Position numbers and translations under genes: made by a program. The notes under the pieces were generated by a model, which made no database searches, was not told the origin of the DNA, and was given only the letters and a program-made list of their open reading frames with translations. This document shows positions 22,345 to 34,300 of a stretch of DNA of 64,000 nucleotides, in pieces (the stretch's first letter is position 1; every line of letters begins with the position of its first letter). This stretch comes from Cervus elaphus. Lineage: Eukaryota; Chordata; Mammalia; Artiodactyla; Cervidae. The stretch lies in assembly GCF_910594005.1 (NCBI RefSeq), contig NC_057824.1:24021314-24085313 (forward strand). Reading direction: 5' to 3'.

Positions 22345-23010
22345 ATATGTGTTCTGTGAAATAGAATATCTCCTGCCATATCAATAAACAAGGATGTCAC
22401 AGCCATCAGCGATTTGGGGACCACCAAATGAGAATTTCTGAGCCCTGAAAGTGTGTTAGTTGCTCAGTCGTGTCTGACTCTTTGCGACCCTATGGACCAC
22501 AGCCCACCAGGCTCCTCTGTCCATAGAATTCTCCAGGCAAGAACACTGGAGTGGGTTGCCATTTCCTTCTCCAGGGCATCTTCCCCACCCAGGGATCGAA
22601 CCCAGGTCTCTCACATTGCAGGCAGGCTCTTCACCATCTGAGCACCAGGGGAGCCCCTAGGGAACCAAGGATGTGATAAAGTCAAGAAGCAGGATACCAG
22701 TCCCAGGTAACTGAGATGCACATGAATGGACTGATTTCAGTGAGCCCAGATGCTTGCGTCTTCCCTTATATAGACGAGCGCTAAATGCCTTAACTTGAGA
22801 TATCTGGTTTTCCTTAATCAACAATCATATCTGACATTCAGACCACCTGCCTGTTGTTGCAAACTTCTATATAACCTGACTCCTTCCCCCAGCTCCTTGG
22901 AGCAGTTCGCTCAGGGCCACTTGAGATGCTGCCTCTGGGGCTTGAAGTCCTAAGAACTTCCACCAAATAAAACATCTCTCTACCTTCAGGTTGTGACTGA
23001 ATTTTTCAGT
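22345..23010 (+). mobile_element. ERV LTR (class II-like), split by a Bov-tA
   Basis: After a SINE at 22450-22657 the text has 'tatataacctgactccttcc' (TATA-like), 'cttggagcagttcgctcag', 'ccaaataaaacatctctc' (AATAAA) and 'ttcaggttgtgactgaattt', the usual end of ruminant class II LTRs. The part before the SINE (22345-22449) is assigned to the same LTR only by continuity. Confidence 0.55.
22450..22657 (-). mobile_element. Bov-tA SINE
   Basis: Antisense full unit, 'gtgtgttagttgctcagtcg' to 'gagcaccaggggagccc'. Confidence 0.9.
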
Positions 23011-23061
23011 GGACAGTTCAGGATCTTGATTGTGGTGATGGTTTCACAGGTGCAATATGGT

Positions 23062-23190
23062 GGTGGTGGTGTAGTCGATAAGTTTGTGTCCGACCCTTTG
23101 CGACCCCGTGGACTATAACCCTCCAGGCTTCTCTGTCCATGGAAATCTCCAGGCAAGAATACTGGAGTATGTTGCCATTTCCTTCTCCAG
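23062..23190 (-). mobile_element. Bov-tA SINE, 3' part
   Basis: Antisense, 'gtgtccgaccctttgcgacc' to 'ccatttccttctccag'; head missing. Preceded by (GGT)n at 23056-23070. Confidence 0.8.
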
Positions 23191-23329
23191 ACAGTATATA
23201 TAAGTCAAAACTTATCAACTGTATGCTTTAAATATATGCAGTCTCTTGTCTATCAGTATCCCTCAATAACGCTGTGTGAGAAATAAACTAAAAATTGTTA
23301 ACACCCATATACCGCTCAAATGTATGAGG

Positions 23330-23500
23330 CATTTTTTTAAAAACTTGTTTCACTCCCATTAACTTATTTAACCCTCTGAGGTAGTCAATATTATCATTGT
23401 CATTTTACAGAGGAAGAAACTAAGGAAACTATGAAGAAAAGATTTGAAAGCTGACAAATAGGGAGCTGGAATTTGAACTCAGACATTCAAAAATCTACGT
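23330..23500 (-). repeat. MIR-like SINE remnant
   Basis: 'accctctgaggtagtcaata' and 'cattttacagaggaagaaac' followed by 'ggagctggaatttgaactc'. Confidence 0.65.
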
Positions 23501-23632
23501 TCTTAACCAGCACAGGAGTCAATTCCGTAGATAATGGATCTGAACCTTCTTTTTTGACTCAGTTATATATTAAGTGCCTGCAATGTATAAAGTCCTTTGT
23601 TAAATATTTTTGCTGGATCCTAGGAAAGAGGT

Positions 23633-23913
23633 GTGGAGAAGGCAACGGCACCCCACTCCAGTACCCTTGCCTGGAAAATCCCATGGATGGAGGAGCCTGC
23701 TGGGCTGTGGTCCATGGGGTCGCTAAGAGTCGAACACGACTGAGTGACTTCCCTTTCACTTTTCACCTTCATGCATCGGAGAAGAAAATGGCAACCCACT
23801 CCAGTGTTCTTGCCTGGAAGAATCCCAGGGACAGGGGAGCCTGGTGGGCTGCCGTCTCTGGGGTCGCACAGAGCCGGACACGACTGAAGCGACTCAGCAG
23901 CAGCAGCAGCAGT
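23633..23913 (+). mobile_element. Bov-A2 (dimeric) SINE
   Basis: Sense dimer with (CAG)n end at 23896-23913. Confidence 0.9.
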
Positions 23914-23926
23914 AGGGAAGAGGTGG

Positions 23927-24152
23927 GCTTCCCAGGTGACGCTAGTGGTAAAGAACCCACCCGCCAATGCAGGGGACTGAAGAGCTGTGGGTTCGATACC
24001 TGGGCCAGAAAGATTCCCCTGGAGGAAGGCACAGCAACCCACTCCAGTATTCTTGCTTGGAGAATCCCATGGACAAAGGAGCCTGGAAGGCTACAGTTCA
24101 TAGGGTTGCACAGAGTTGGACATGACTGAAGCGACTTAGCAGGCACGCACAA
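23927..24152 (+). mobile_element. Bov-tA SINE
   Basis: 'gggcttcccaggtgacgcta' to 'gactgaagcgacttagcagg', immediately after the Bov-A2 copy. Confidence 0.9.
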
Positions 24153-25357
24153 GGAAGAGGTAGGAAATTCTCTACTCTTGTACCTAAATTTTTGTCCATT
24201 TCCTGACTAGTTTGGGCATAGATAGGGTAAGGACGTCACCTAGTGGTAACACTAGGAACTGCATGCACCTCCTGTGCATTTCAAAGGGTAGTGTTTTCAC
24301 CACCTGCAGTGTGTTTTGGGCTCGGCTGAATTAGCATCTGAATTTGTAACCAGTTTGACACCGGTGCTAGTCTTGTTTCATCCGCTAACCTGCTGTGTGA
24401 TTAGGGGCAACTTTCCCTGTCTAGGCTTCAGTTTTCCCATCTGTAAACAAGGATACGGATCTCACCATTGCAACTCTCTCCTACAACACAAACTCCTACA
24501 AAACAAACACTCTCCTACAAAACAAACAGAAACACATGTTGGATCTTTGCTCTGTGCTTGCTGCTTTGCATGAATCAAATGATTTTATTCCCACAGCAAC
24601 ATCGTGGGGCAACTGCTCTTATCCCCGTTTTACAGATGAGCAGGCTGAGGCTGGAGACACGAAGGGACTAGCCTAGCTTATTAGAGTCTGGATTTGAACA
24701 CATGTTGTCTGACACTAGAGCAGGAACTGCAAACGCCTGTCTTGTGTCTTCACCCATCTTACCCATCCCAACCATGGAAGTCTGCAGTGCCTTTGCTAGA
24801 AACCCTGGAAGAGTTTTTAAAAACGTGCTGTGATATTATGATTTATAATAAGAAACATACATTTGGTCTTCGTCCCCATTTCTGGCAGAGAGCTCCTAAA
24901 ATCCTTCAAATTTCCTAAGGACTGAGGGTGATAAATGGGTCTATTGTTATGTTAGTTAGGTGACTGCGGACCTCTCTTAGGGATGGGGGCTGGTTGCCAG
25001 GGGAACCATCCAAGTGATTGGCAGATTTGAGCTTTCAGTCCCACCTCTGGGAGCGGAATAGAGCTGGAACTTGAAACAACTGCTGATGATTGATAATGAA
25101 ACCTCCGTTAAAGGACAGGGTTTGGAGAGCTTCCGGGTTGATGAAAACTCAGAGGTTTGGAGAGAGAGGCACACCTGGATAGAGCTTGGACTTCCCAGCG
25201 CCCTTCCCTCATGCTGTTCCCTGCGTGTCTCTTCCATCCGGCTGTTCCTGAGCTTTTAGGATAAACTTACTTAAACTTTATAGGGTAAACTTAAATCTAG
25301 TAAGTAAAATGTTTCTCTGATTTCTGTGAGCTGCTCTAGCAGATCAATCAAATCCAA
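24153..25357. other. Intergenic; MIR-like pieces, no gene
   Basis: 24330-24440 and 24570-24700 show MIR-like text ('ctgtgtgattaggggcaact', 'ttttacagatgagcaggctg'). Three short tandem CTCCTACAA/AAACAAACA steps lie at 24477-24530. Nothing coding is recognised. Confidence 0.5.
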
Positions 25358-25530
25358 AGGGGAGAGACTTTCTCAGTGGTGTGGTGGTCAAGACTCCACC
25401 TTCCAATGCTGGGGACCTCTGCCTGGGGTGTTAAGATCCCATATGACTCATGGCCAAACAGCTAAAACAGAAAAACAACAGAAGCAATATTGTAACACAT
25501 TCAATAAAGACTTTAAAAACAGTCCACATC
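25358..25530 (+). mobile_element. CHR-like SINE
   Basis: 'ggggagagactttctcagtg', 'gtcaagactccaccttccaa', 'tggccaaacagctaaaacag' and an A-rich, AATAAA-containing tail. Confidence 0.5.
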
Positions 25531-25647
25531 AAGACCAAACAAACCAACCCCAAAAGGGAAGGAGGTCATTGGGAACCTCTGAGTTATAACCAGTCTGAAG
25601 CACTGGTTTGCAACTGGCATCTTGGGGAGGAGGGCAGTCTTGTAAGT

Positions 25648-25810
25648 TCAGTTCAGTTCAATCACTCAGTCGTGTCCCACTCTTTGCGACCCCATGGACC
25701 TCAGCACGCCAGGCCTCCCTGTCCATCACCAACTCCCAGAGCTTGCTCAAACCCATGCCCATCAAGTCGGTGATGCCGTCCAATCATCTCCTCTTCTTTT
25801 GTCCCCTTGT
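25648..25810 (-). mobile_element. BovB 3' end, antisense
   Basis: 'cagttcagttcaatcactca' to 'tcatctcctcttcttttgtc'. Confidence 0.85.
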
Positions 25811-26091
25811 AAGTCTTGTAAGACTGAGCCCTTAAACCGTGAACTCTGAAACTCTGATGCTAATTCCAGTAGCATCAAATTTGTTGAATTTAGGAGACCC
25901 AGCTGGTGTCCAGGGCATTTTCATTGGTATGGGGACCCCCCCCCCCACAAACACACAGCTTACCACCCACATTAGAACTGTCTTCAGAACCTCCTTACCA
26001 GTCCAGGCCCCACTCACAAGATTGTGACTTAATTGGTGTGGGGGAGAAGGACCCCTGCATAAAATACCCCAGGTGATTATACTGTGTAGAG

Positions 26092-26386
26092 CTGTTCCTA
26101 GTCGCTCAGTTGTGTCCGACTCTGCGACCCCGTGGACTGTAGCCCGCCAGGCTCCTCTGTCCATTGGATTCTCCAGGCAAGAAAACTGGAGTGGGTTGCC
26201 ATTCCCTTTTCCAGGGGATCTTGCCCACCCAGGGATCGAACCCAGGTCTCCCGCATTGCAGGCAGATTCTTTACCATCTGAGCCACCAGGGAAGCCCAAG
26301 AATACTGGAGTGGGTAGCCTAGCCTTTTTCTGGGGGGTCTTGCCGACCCAGGAATACAGCCGGGGTCTCCTGCATTGCAGGTGGAG
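26092..26386 (-). mobile_element. Bov-tA SINE plus partial second copy
   Basis: Full antisense unit 26092-26297 followed without gap by the internal part of another ('aagaatactggagtgggtag' to 'cctgcattgcaggtgga', 26298-26386). Confidence 0.85.
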
Positions 26387-26799
26387 AAACTCTGCTATAG
26401 AAAGTATTTATATATCCAGGGTCCCACCAGTCTTAATGCATATTTAAGCTCTAATAATTTCAGAAGTATAAACAAGTTTTGCTTTTAGAGCAGTTCTAAG
26501 TGTGCAGGAAAAAAAAAAAAACTTTATGAAAGTTCAAAGCGTTACCATATATTCCCCCCACCCCATTGCCCCCAGTATTAATTATTAACATCTAGCATTG
26601 GTGTGGGACATTTGTTGTCATTGGTAAACCAGTATTGAAACATTATTACTAAAGTCCATAGTTTATGTTAGGTTTCACTCTTAAATGTATCTTCTGTGAG
26701 ATTCGATAAATGCATGATGTCCTGTGGCCACCATGACAGTTCACACAGAATGGTTTCAGTGCTGTCAGCTACAAATTGGCATTTACCTTCTTCCTCAGC
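26387..26799. other. Intergenic, L1-like low-complexity, no gene
   Basis: Poly-A at 26510-26521 and text resembling an old antisense L1 region. No exon recognised. Confidence 0.4.
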
Positions 26800-27012
26800 T
26801 GATTCCCACGTCCTGCAGTGGCAAAGAATCCGCCTGCCAATGCAGGAGGCATAAGAGACTTAGGTTCGATCCCTGGGTTGGGAAGATCCCCTGGAAAAGG
26901 GCATGACAACCCACTCCAGCATTTCTACCTGGAAAATTCCACGGACAAAGGAGCCTGATGGGCTACAATCTATGGGGTCGCAGAGTCAGACATGACTGAG
27001 CATGCATGCACT
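26800..27012 (+). mobile_element. Bov-tA SINE
   Basis: Diverged head ('ctgattcccacgtcctgcag') then a typical body to 'gacatgactgagcatgc'. Confidence 0.85.
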
Positions 27013-27059
27013 CACGGACATCTACCTCTACAAGGATCAAATCATGTGCTGCTGCTGAC

Positions 27060-27430
27060 CTTCAACACCCCCTGAAAGGAGTGCAGAGTGGAGAGCGGAA
27101 ATGAGGCACTCTGTGCTCTGGGGAAAACTGGCAGGACAAGTCTTCAGACAGATATTTTTGGGAGCCGATCTTATGAGCCCAATTCTTGCATCTCCTCCTA
27201 TCTAGAAAAGCATTAAAATCCTTCACGGTGACTTCTCATGACCAGCAGGAACCTTCTGCAAAAAATATGTGCTTGATTGCACGTACTCTGCCTTCACCAA
27301 AATCACATATACACTGACCTTTCTCTTCCCTCTTTGGAGTGGTTTCTCAAAGCTATCTGAGGTACTGGCTCCCAGGCTGCAGCCCGCATTTTGCCCCAGA
27401 TAAAACTTAACTTGCAAATCTCACATTGTC
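27060..27430 (+). mobile_element. ERV LTR (class II-like), solo
   Basis: 'gagccgatcttatgagccc', 'ctctttggagtggtttctca', 'gccccagataaaacttaact' (poly-A signal ATAAA) and 'ctcacattgtc' follow the end region of ruminant class II LTRs. No internal retroviral sequence adjoins it. The 5' boundary is uncertain. Confidence 0.55.
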
Positions 27431-27629
27431 TTTTTTTTTTTAAGTTGACACTGCCCTAAATACCCCTGTGTTTTTCTTCACTCTCTCTTTACCCTTCTCC
27501 AATCCCTGGCAACCACTAATCTTTTCACTGTCTATAGTTTTACCAACTTATTTCTAAAATCATTTAAACATTTAGCTATTTAAATCTACAACTTTTTCAA
27601 CTTTAATTCTGTTATTTCTCTTGCTTCTC

Positions 27630-27772
27630 TCTCTCTTTTTTTTTTTGGTCTTTTTTGAGCCATGCTGTAGGGCTTGCAGGATCTCAGTTCCCCAACTATG
27701 GATTGAATCTGCACCATGGCAGTAAAAGCCCAGAATCCTAACCACTAGAATTAAAGTTTAGGAACCCCCTAA
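27630..27772 (-). mobile_element. CHR-like SINE, antisense
   Basis: T run at 27633-27646, then 'gagccatgctgtagggcttg' to 'aatcctaaccactagaatt'. The flank repeats AAACTTTAATT near 27770-27781. Confidence 0.6.
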
Positions 27773-29384
27773 ACTTTAATTTTGTTGTTTTAGTCATCAT
27801 GGCCATCTACAGTCAGGAGGACTGAAAGGAAAATTTTAAAGTCTTATTTCAAACTCATGAGACTAGATAAATATAAAGGAAATGTCAACTTGCAAATGCC
27901 AAATGCTGATTTTTCTAAGTTAACTCATGCGTCCAAAGTTCCTAAAGGAGAAAACTGGGCTCAGACCTTTGGAACACACTGAATCCGGGAAAGGGGGAGC
28001 AGTCAGTTTCACAAATCTCACAGACCAGGAACAGTACCTGTGAGAAGATGCTGAGAGGTCTCTTGGGGGGACTGGGTGATAGATGGACACGCAAGGGTCC
28101 GGGGGGTGGGGGGGGTCCCTGCAGAAGGACCTCTGTGAGTGAGAGTAATGGGTTGGGGTCCCCAGGGAAATGCCAGCGGTTCGGTGGTTAGGGCCCAGCC
28201 TTCACACTGGCCCAGGGCAAGAAATGAGGCTGGACAGGTCAGTTGGGTCATAGAGGCCACTGAAAACCGTGTAAAGATTGGATGCTAGCCTGCGGGCCAT
28301 AGGGAGCCACTGAAGATTTAGGAACAGCAGTGTCACCGTGGGTTTGTGCCGGGGAAAGCCCAATAGATCTGCAGTAGAGAAACCTCATGTGGATCTACGT
28401 GGGACAGTCCAGGGCCCACCACCCTCCAGGTCTCCTCCTGCACCTCTGTGCCTCTCTGGGGGTGACCACGGGACTGAATCTCGCCAGTGCAAAGTGAGCA
28501 GACAGGTTTCATGTCTGGGCAGATGCATTTCAACAGAAGCTTAAATTCACGCACAATTCACACTCTCCACCTTTGAAGACTTGTGTTCAGATGGTGGCAG
28601 CGTCACATGATGGCGACTCTGCATCCCTGAGCGACCGTGAGCAGGGGCCTCAGTCAATGAAGCCAGAGCCAAAAATAAACATTGCTGCCTCGAGCCTGTG
28701 CAGCCTGGGGGATGTTAGTTCTGGCAACATAGCCTGGACCAGCAGATACAGAAACTATTGCAGACCCAGGAGGATGGGGCCTGAGCCTAGGCAGTAGCGA
28801 TGATGGAAGTGGTGGCCTAGGACATGTCCATCACCACCCCAAACACAGTGGTTTAAAACAGTGTTTATTGGGTGGGTTGGGCAGCTCTCGCGGACTCGGC
28901 TGGACTCACTCGTACATCTATCATCATTTGTGCGTCTGCGGCACTTGGTCCTGCGTGTCTCAGGGTCACTGGTTTGGAGAGGCCTTGGCTGGGACCCCTG
29001 GAGTGACTTGGCTTAGCTCCATGTCTAACCTTCCATGGTCTAGCCCAAAGATGGCCTCACAGTCATGGCAGAGGGACATGAGAGGGAATGAAGACAGGCT
29101 TTAACGAGGTTTTTCTTAGGTCCCATTTGCTAACATCTCCTTAGCTAAGTAACACATGCCTGAGCCCAGAGTCAATGATAGAACAGAATGCACTGCAAAG
29201 CTAGACAGCAAAGGGCACAGATGAAGAGGAGGGTGAAGAATCAGACCAGTCACATAGCCAGGCCACCACACCCCCCAGCGGGGAAGCCACAGGACTTGAT
29301 GCCTGAGTGACTGTCAAGGAAGACACCACGGACATCTCCAGTGGTGAGTACCAATGTTTACCCCCATCTCTGTACCCACCTGCC
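27773..29384. other. Intergenic, no gene recognised
   Basis: G-rich tract at 28095-28117. Old repeat text at 28845-29020. Open frames here are short and without recognisable content. Confidence 0.5.
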
Positions 29385-30028
29385 ACTGCACCCATCAAGA
29401 CGTGGTGTCTGATTCCCCAGCTTGTGAACCTGGGCTACCCTTGTGACTTGCTCTGACCAACAGAACGTGAGCACGTAAGCCTGTGCAAGATCCCAGCCTT
29501 GCCCAGCGGCCATGGAAAGGTGATCAGGCTGGACCACTGAGTGAGGAGAGGCCACATGTAGAGAGGTGCCACGTGGTGGGAAATCCAGAGGAACACGAGA
29601 GAGTCTTGGATCTTCTAGTCAGCCCCCGCCTGAATGAAGCCACACAGGTGAGCCCAAATAAAACCAGAGGAGTCATGAGAAATAAGAAGCCACTGTTGTC
29701 TCAACCACTAGCTGCTGCTGCTGCTAAGTTGCGTCAGCCGTGTCTGACTCTGTGCAACCCCATAGACGGCAGCCCACCAGGCTCCTCTGTCCCTGGGATT
29801 CTCCAGGCAAGAATACTGGAGTGGGTTGCCATTTCCTTCTCCAGTACATGAAAGTGAAAAGTGAAAGTGAAGTCACTCGGTCATGTCTGACTCTTTGCGA
29901 CCTCGTGGAGTGTAGCCTATAAGGCACCTCTGTCCATGGGATTCTCCAGGCAAGAGTACTGAAGTGGGTTGCCATTGCCTTCTCCACTGGGTAATTTGTT
30001 ATGCAGCAATTGCTAACCGATACAGGGG
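29385..30028 (+). mobile_element. MaLR (MLT1-type) LTR split by a Bov-A2
   Basis: 'gtgacttgctctgaccaaca' plus 'gaatgaagccacacaggtg' before, and 'taatttgttatgcagcaatt' with 'gctaaccgataca' after, match the end of MLT1-type LTRs of the ERVL-MaLR group. The Bov-A2 copy lies between. Confidence 0.65.
29709..29986 (-). mobile_element. Bov-A2 (dimeric) SINE
   Basis: Antisense dimer with (CTG)n at its left and linker 'gtacatgaaagtgaaaagtg'. Confidence 0.9.
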
Positions 30029-30308
30029 GGACAGAAAGAACTAAGCAAGGCTGGTGCTCAGGCTGCTGACTTGAGTGCTTCAGCAGGGGTAGCATCAGTC
30101 TCTGAGATGAGAGCTCCAGAGACAGGAACTAGTTTGAGGAGAAAGCTGTGGACATGTTTGTCATGCTCACAGGAGATCCATGCAGTAAAATCCAATAGGC
30201 ATTGATTGAGATAAATGGGTTTGAACTTGGTGAGAAATAGAGGCTGGAGACGTGGAAAGTTCCACTAAAAGTGGTCCAAGAAGTCTTGAGGAGTGCTTGT
30301 GGTAAGAA

Positions 30309-30440
30309 GTGGTTCTCAAACTTTAGTGGATGTCATTACTATCTGGTGAGAATGTGAAGATGCAGATTCCCAGGCCTACCCCTCTAGTTGCTGATTGTGT
30401 AGGTCAGGGATGGGCCCGAAGAATCTGCTTAGCCACCTGG
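30309..30440 (+). repeat. MER5-like hAT DNA transposon remnant
   Basis: 'gtggttctcaaactttagtg' and 'gatgcagattcccaggccta' are the MER5-type pattern. Confidence 0.6.
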
Positions 30441-31088
30441 CTTCCAGCCTTCTGCTCCCAAACGCAACAGATGGAAAATCCCATCCCAGGTGAGGCAGAG
30501 GAGTTTGGCTGGGAGAGTAGGAGACCTGGAGCAAAGCTGAGAGCAGCTTTGTTTGATTTTGTTTTACTTCACCGTCATTCTTACAGCCTTGTGAGGAGGA
30601 ATAGGGAGGGGAAGGTTAGAGAACAGTCGACGCTTTCCTCCCTGCCACTGGTCAAAGAATGAGGTAAAACCACTGGGTGAAAGGTTGACTGAGAACAAGA
30701 CATTCACGTGACTTCAACATGTCACCCACAAAGTCCATATTAAATACAAATGGAAAATGGTACCATTCCCTGGCGTGTTTCTGTTAGGGTACACATCATC
30801 TTTATCAAGTGATCAAGCCCTAATATCATCAATGGGACCAACTGGTGTCATGCACCTCCTGCTGTACCACAACTTCAAGTGCATTCTGCTAAAAACTTTA
30901 ACCTGAATTTAATTAAGGGGGTTGGGGGAGCGAGGATGGCAGGCTTTTCCTTAACTTGAATATAAAAGTGTATATAAGCTAACAGTTTTGCGTCAATCAA
31001 ATCTCTTGGGTATGAAAATGGCATTGATGTAGGGCAACCCCTTTGTTTCTAGCAGACACGCTTAAGTATTTATCATAGACAACTGAGG
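30441..31088. other. Intergenic upstream of NUBP1, no gene
   Basis: An open frame of 110 codons (30330-30662) starts inside a MER5-like remnant and has no recognisable content. No exon called. Confidence 0.5.
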
Positions 31089-31146
31089 CTCAGTTTTAAA
31101 AGGAACAGAAAACAGCCCTCAGTTTTAAAAGGAACAGAAAACCGCC
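31089..31146. repeat. 29-bp direct tandem duplication upstream of NUBP1
   Basis: Two copies, 31089-31117 and 31118-31146, beginning CTCAGTTTTAAAAGGAACAG and differing only at one base near their ends (ACAGCC versus ACCGCC). The right copy ends about 20 bases before the GC-rich promoter. Confidence 0.95.
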
Positions 31147-31292
31147 CTAAGCACTTGTCACAGGGTTCGCGCGTGCGCAGAGTCCTCTTTCGGAGACTCA
31201 TTTCGCGCAGCCGGAGGTCCATATTGAGCGCCACGAGACGGAAATATGCAACCGCGGTTTCCGGTGACCGCGTAAGCGTCCAGGGCAGCAGA
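31147..31292 (+). promoter_or_regulatory. NUBP1: NUBP1 CpG-rich promoter and 5' UTR
   Basis: CpG density rises sharply from about 31165 and stays high to about 31800. Candidate sites by eye: an NRF1-like CGCGCGTGCGCAG at 31168-31180 and an ETS-like TTTCCGGT (ACCGGAAA on the other strand) at 31258-31265. No TATA box. This is the usual housekeeping promoter type. The transcription start cannot be fixed from sequence but should lie between about 31180 and 31280. Confidence 0.7.
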
Positions 31293-31311
31293 ATGGAGGA
31301 GGTGCCTCACG
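31293..31311 (+). CDS. NUBP1: NUBP1 coding exon 1
   Basis: 19 coding bases, MEEVPH plus one base, ending CACG|GTGAGA. Confidence 0.95.
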
Positions 31312-34300
31312 GTGAGAGCGCGGAGGGGGAAGGGGGAGCTGAAAGGAGAGGAACCATTCTAACTGCGATCTTGTCTCCGCGCAGACTGTCCAGGGGCCGA
31401 CAGCGCCCAGGCAGGTCGAGGGGCCTCATGTCAGGGGTGCCCCAACCAGCGGCTCTGCGCTTCTGGAGCTGGTGCTGCCGCGGACCCGGGTGAGGAAGGG
31501 GCAAGGCTTCAACGGGAAGTGAAAAGCGCTATTCCGGAAGAGGCGGGGCGTGGGTGGAGTTGGGGAGTAGGGGTGAGTGACAGGGTCGGGGCCCAGAGGA
31601 GGTGGGCGTGGGGACGTCTGCAGTTGAGGGGTGGGGCTTGAGGAATGAGTGACAAGAGCGGAGCCCCGAGGGGAAGAACGTGGAGAAAATTGGCGGGGTC
31701 GGGGCGGAGCCTGAATCAGTGACTGGCGTGGAGTCCTAAGGGGTCTCGGGAGGGGCGGGGCAGGGGCGAATGTCGGCAGGGTGAGGGGTGGGGCGAAAAG
31801 TTTGAGTGACAGCAAGTGGAATTGGTCGGAAGGAGGGCGGCACCAGCCGGAATAGGGTATAAACTTTGAAGTCAGGGAGCTTGGACTTGAATCCTAGCTC
31901 TGCCAGCTGTTTTCTTTGGACAAAATTTCCCTCCTTTTTGAGGAGCGCTTCTCCCATGAATTCAAGAGAAGTATGAATTAATCACTTGCAGGCACAGTGT
32001 TCTGTGCTGTGATTGAGACAGATGAGGTCATTAAAAAGCCTTAACCTCTCTGACCCTCCGTTTCCGCATCAAACTGGGGAAAAATAGTTACAGTGTTTTA
32101 AGGATTTGAACTAGGAGGAAATACTGAAGGCATAGTATTATAAATGTGTAATAATGATGGTTATCGGTGACAGGTACTACGTAGGTACTACGTGCCTGCA
32201 GTATTTGTCAGTATCTCATTCCCAGCACTCCTGACATTCAGGGCTGGATAATTCTCTGTTGTGAGTTTGTCTCTGCCCTGAACACTGTAGGACATTTAGC
32301 AGCATTCCTGCCCTCTACCCACTACATGTGGGCAGCACTCCTTCCTGTGGCAACCAAAAATATCCCAAGACACTGCCAAATGCGTCCTGGTGGGGTTTGC
32401 CCACAGGTTGGGAATCACTGCTGCAATTCAGAGCTGTGTTCTGGACCTGGGAATATAGTATGAACACTGCTGAGTTTCCTGCTTCATGGGCTTTATGTTC
32501 TAGTAGAGGAGATAAATGAGTAAACCAAGAAGTAAGGAACTCTCAGATGTGCTAGTAGCCTTGTGGGTTGTTTTTTGGATTTTTTGTAGCTCTTATTACT
32601 ACCATTGGTGAGGTGCTGTTTCACTCATGATCCCTTGAAATAGTCAAGGATTTACCTCCTTCCAGCCCATCGGAAGAGTGACATTCCGAGAAAGACAAAT
32701 ATCATATGATATTGCTTATATGTAGAATCTAAAAGAGTGGTACAAATGAACTTATACACAGGACAGTGTCACAGATGTAGAAAACAAACTTATGGTACTG
32801 GGGCAGGGCAGGGGGGTGATAAATTGGGAGATTGAGATTGATGTATACACGCTGCTAGATATAAAATGGGCAACTAATAAGGGCCTACTGTATAGTACAG
32901 GAAACTGATCAGTACTCTGTAATGACCAAATGAGAAAAGAATCTTAAAAGCAGATATATATATAGATATAACGGACTCACTTTACAGCAGAAACTAACAT
33001 AACATTGTAAATCAACTCTACTGCAGTAAAAATTTAAAAACTAAAAGATTGAGTTAGGGGCTTGGTCACCTGACTTGCTTTCTTTGCAGCCATAGAGGAA
33101 ATCAAAGAAAAAATGAAGACTGTGAAACACAAGATCTTGGTGTTGTCTGGGAAAGGCGGCGTTGGGAAAAGCACGTTTAGCGCCCACCTGGCCCATGGCC
33201 TAGCGGAGGATGAAAACACGCAGGTGGGACTTTGGGGGAAACTGGGAGAGGCTCCTTCCTTTCTCAAGGCTCATGATGGCTGGCAGGGGGCTGACTCTTA
33301 GCAACAGTTGAATTGGCCTCTTTGGAATATAGATCCCTGCAGAGGGAACAAGGAAATGCAAGGGAGTTGAGCAATGAAATGAATATTTCATTGGATTCTC
33401 GAGCCATGAACATGGATACCAGGTGTACATTTCTCTAGGCTTGCCAATTATTCATCATGTTCAGTTCAAGCTTCTTTATGAATCTTTATGAAACCCCCTT
33501 TCTGTCTTTTCTATCCAGGGGTCTGCCAACAAGAGCCTATCTTCCTATGGCCTATGAACTCTGGGTGGTTTTTACGTTTATAAATGGTGGTTCTTACAGT
33601 GTCACATTAAAACCTACATATCATCCTGGATTTTGCCGAGAAAGCCTAAAACACTTTCCATGTGGCCCTTGAAGAAAACGCTTGCCGACCCCTGTCCTAG
33701 GCCATTCACTTACACCCACGTACACAGAGGAGCAGGAAAATTCAGATTCCCCAGGGCCGCTCTCGGGATTTCAGCTTTAATAAAAGGTATGAGAGGGAGA
33801 GGAAGAGAAAATTTTTACCAAAACGGTCAACTGGAAATTTGTAGTTCCTGTGATATTAAAAAAAAAAAAAAAAAAAGACAAGACAGGTTATTCATTGGGC
33901 CTCATAGTTTTGCTTTGATCATAGAACATGACCCCAATATTCACTTTGATTACGGTGTTATACCTGATGAAACCATGAATACTGGGGGTTTTATTTTTTT
34001 TGTTAACAGAGAATGCATTCCACCTTTTTGGTTTTGCCAAAACTCTACGTAGATTGCCAACTGTTTTTCCACCAGAGGACTGTTTGGGGCTTGCAGGGGT
34101 TCAGTGTAACATAGAAACAGCTTTATTATGCTCGTGTTAAAAGCCTTTCCAGACCATTTCAGTTCTTTCCACTGTCTTGGTGTGTGCCTTCTTGCATACA
34201 TTGATGCATTTTTGAAAATTAGTTTTCTCTTTTTGCATTTTGAATGTTGAAATTTATTTTATATGTATAAAGGCTAGCTTTTTATATTTGTCTTGTAACT

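Noticed and set aside
23473..24129. 218-codon frame
   Set aside because: Almost entirely Bov-A2 and Bov-tA sequence.
24239..24256. Small perfect hairpin CCTAGTGGTAACACTAGG
   Set aside because: A 7-base stem of this kind is expected by chance in 64 kb and has no context.
30330..30662. 110-codon frame upstream of NUBP1
   Set aside because: Begins in a MER5-like remnant, no known domain, no splice or promoter support.
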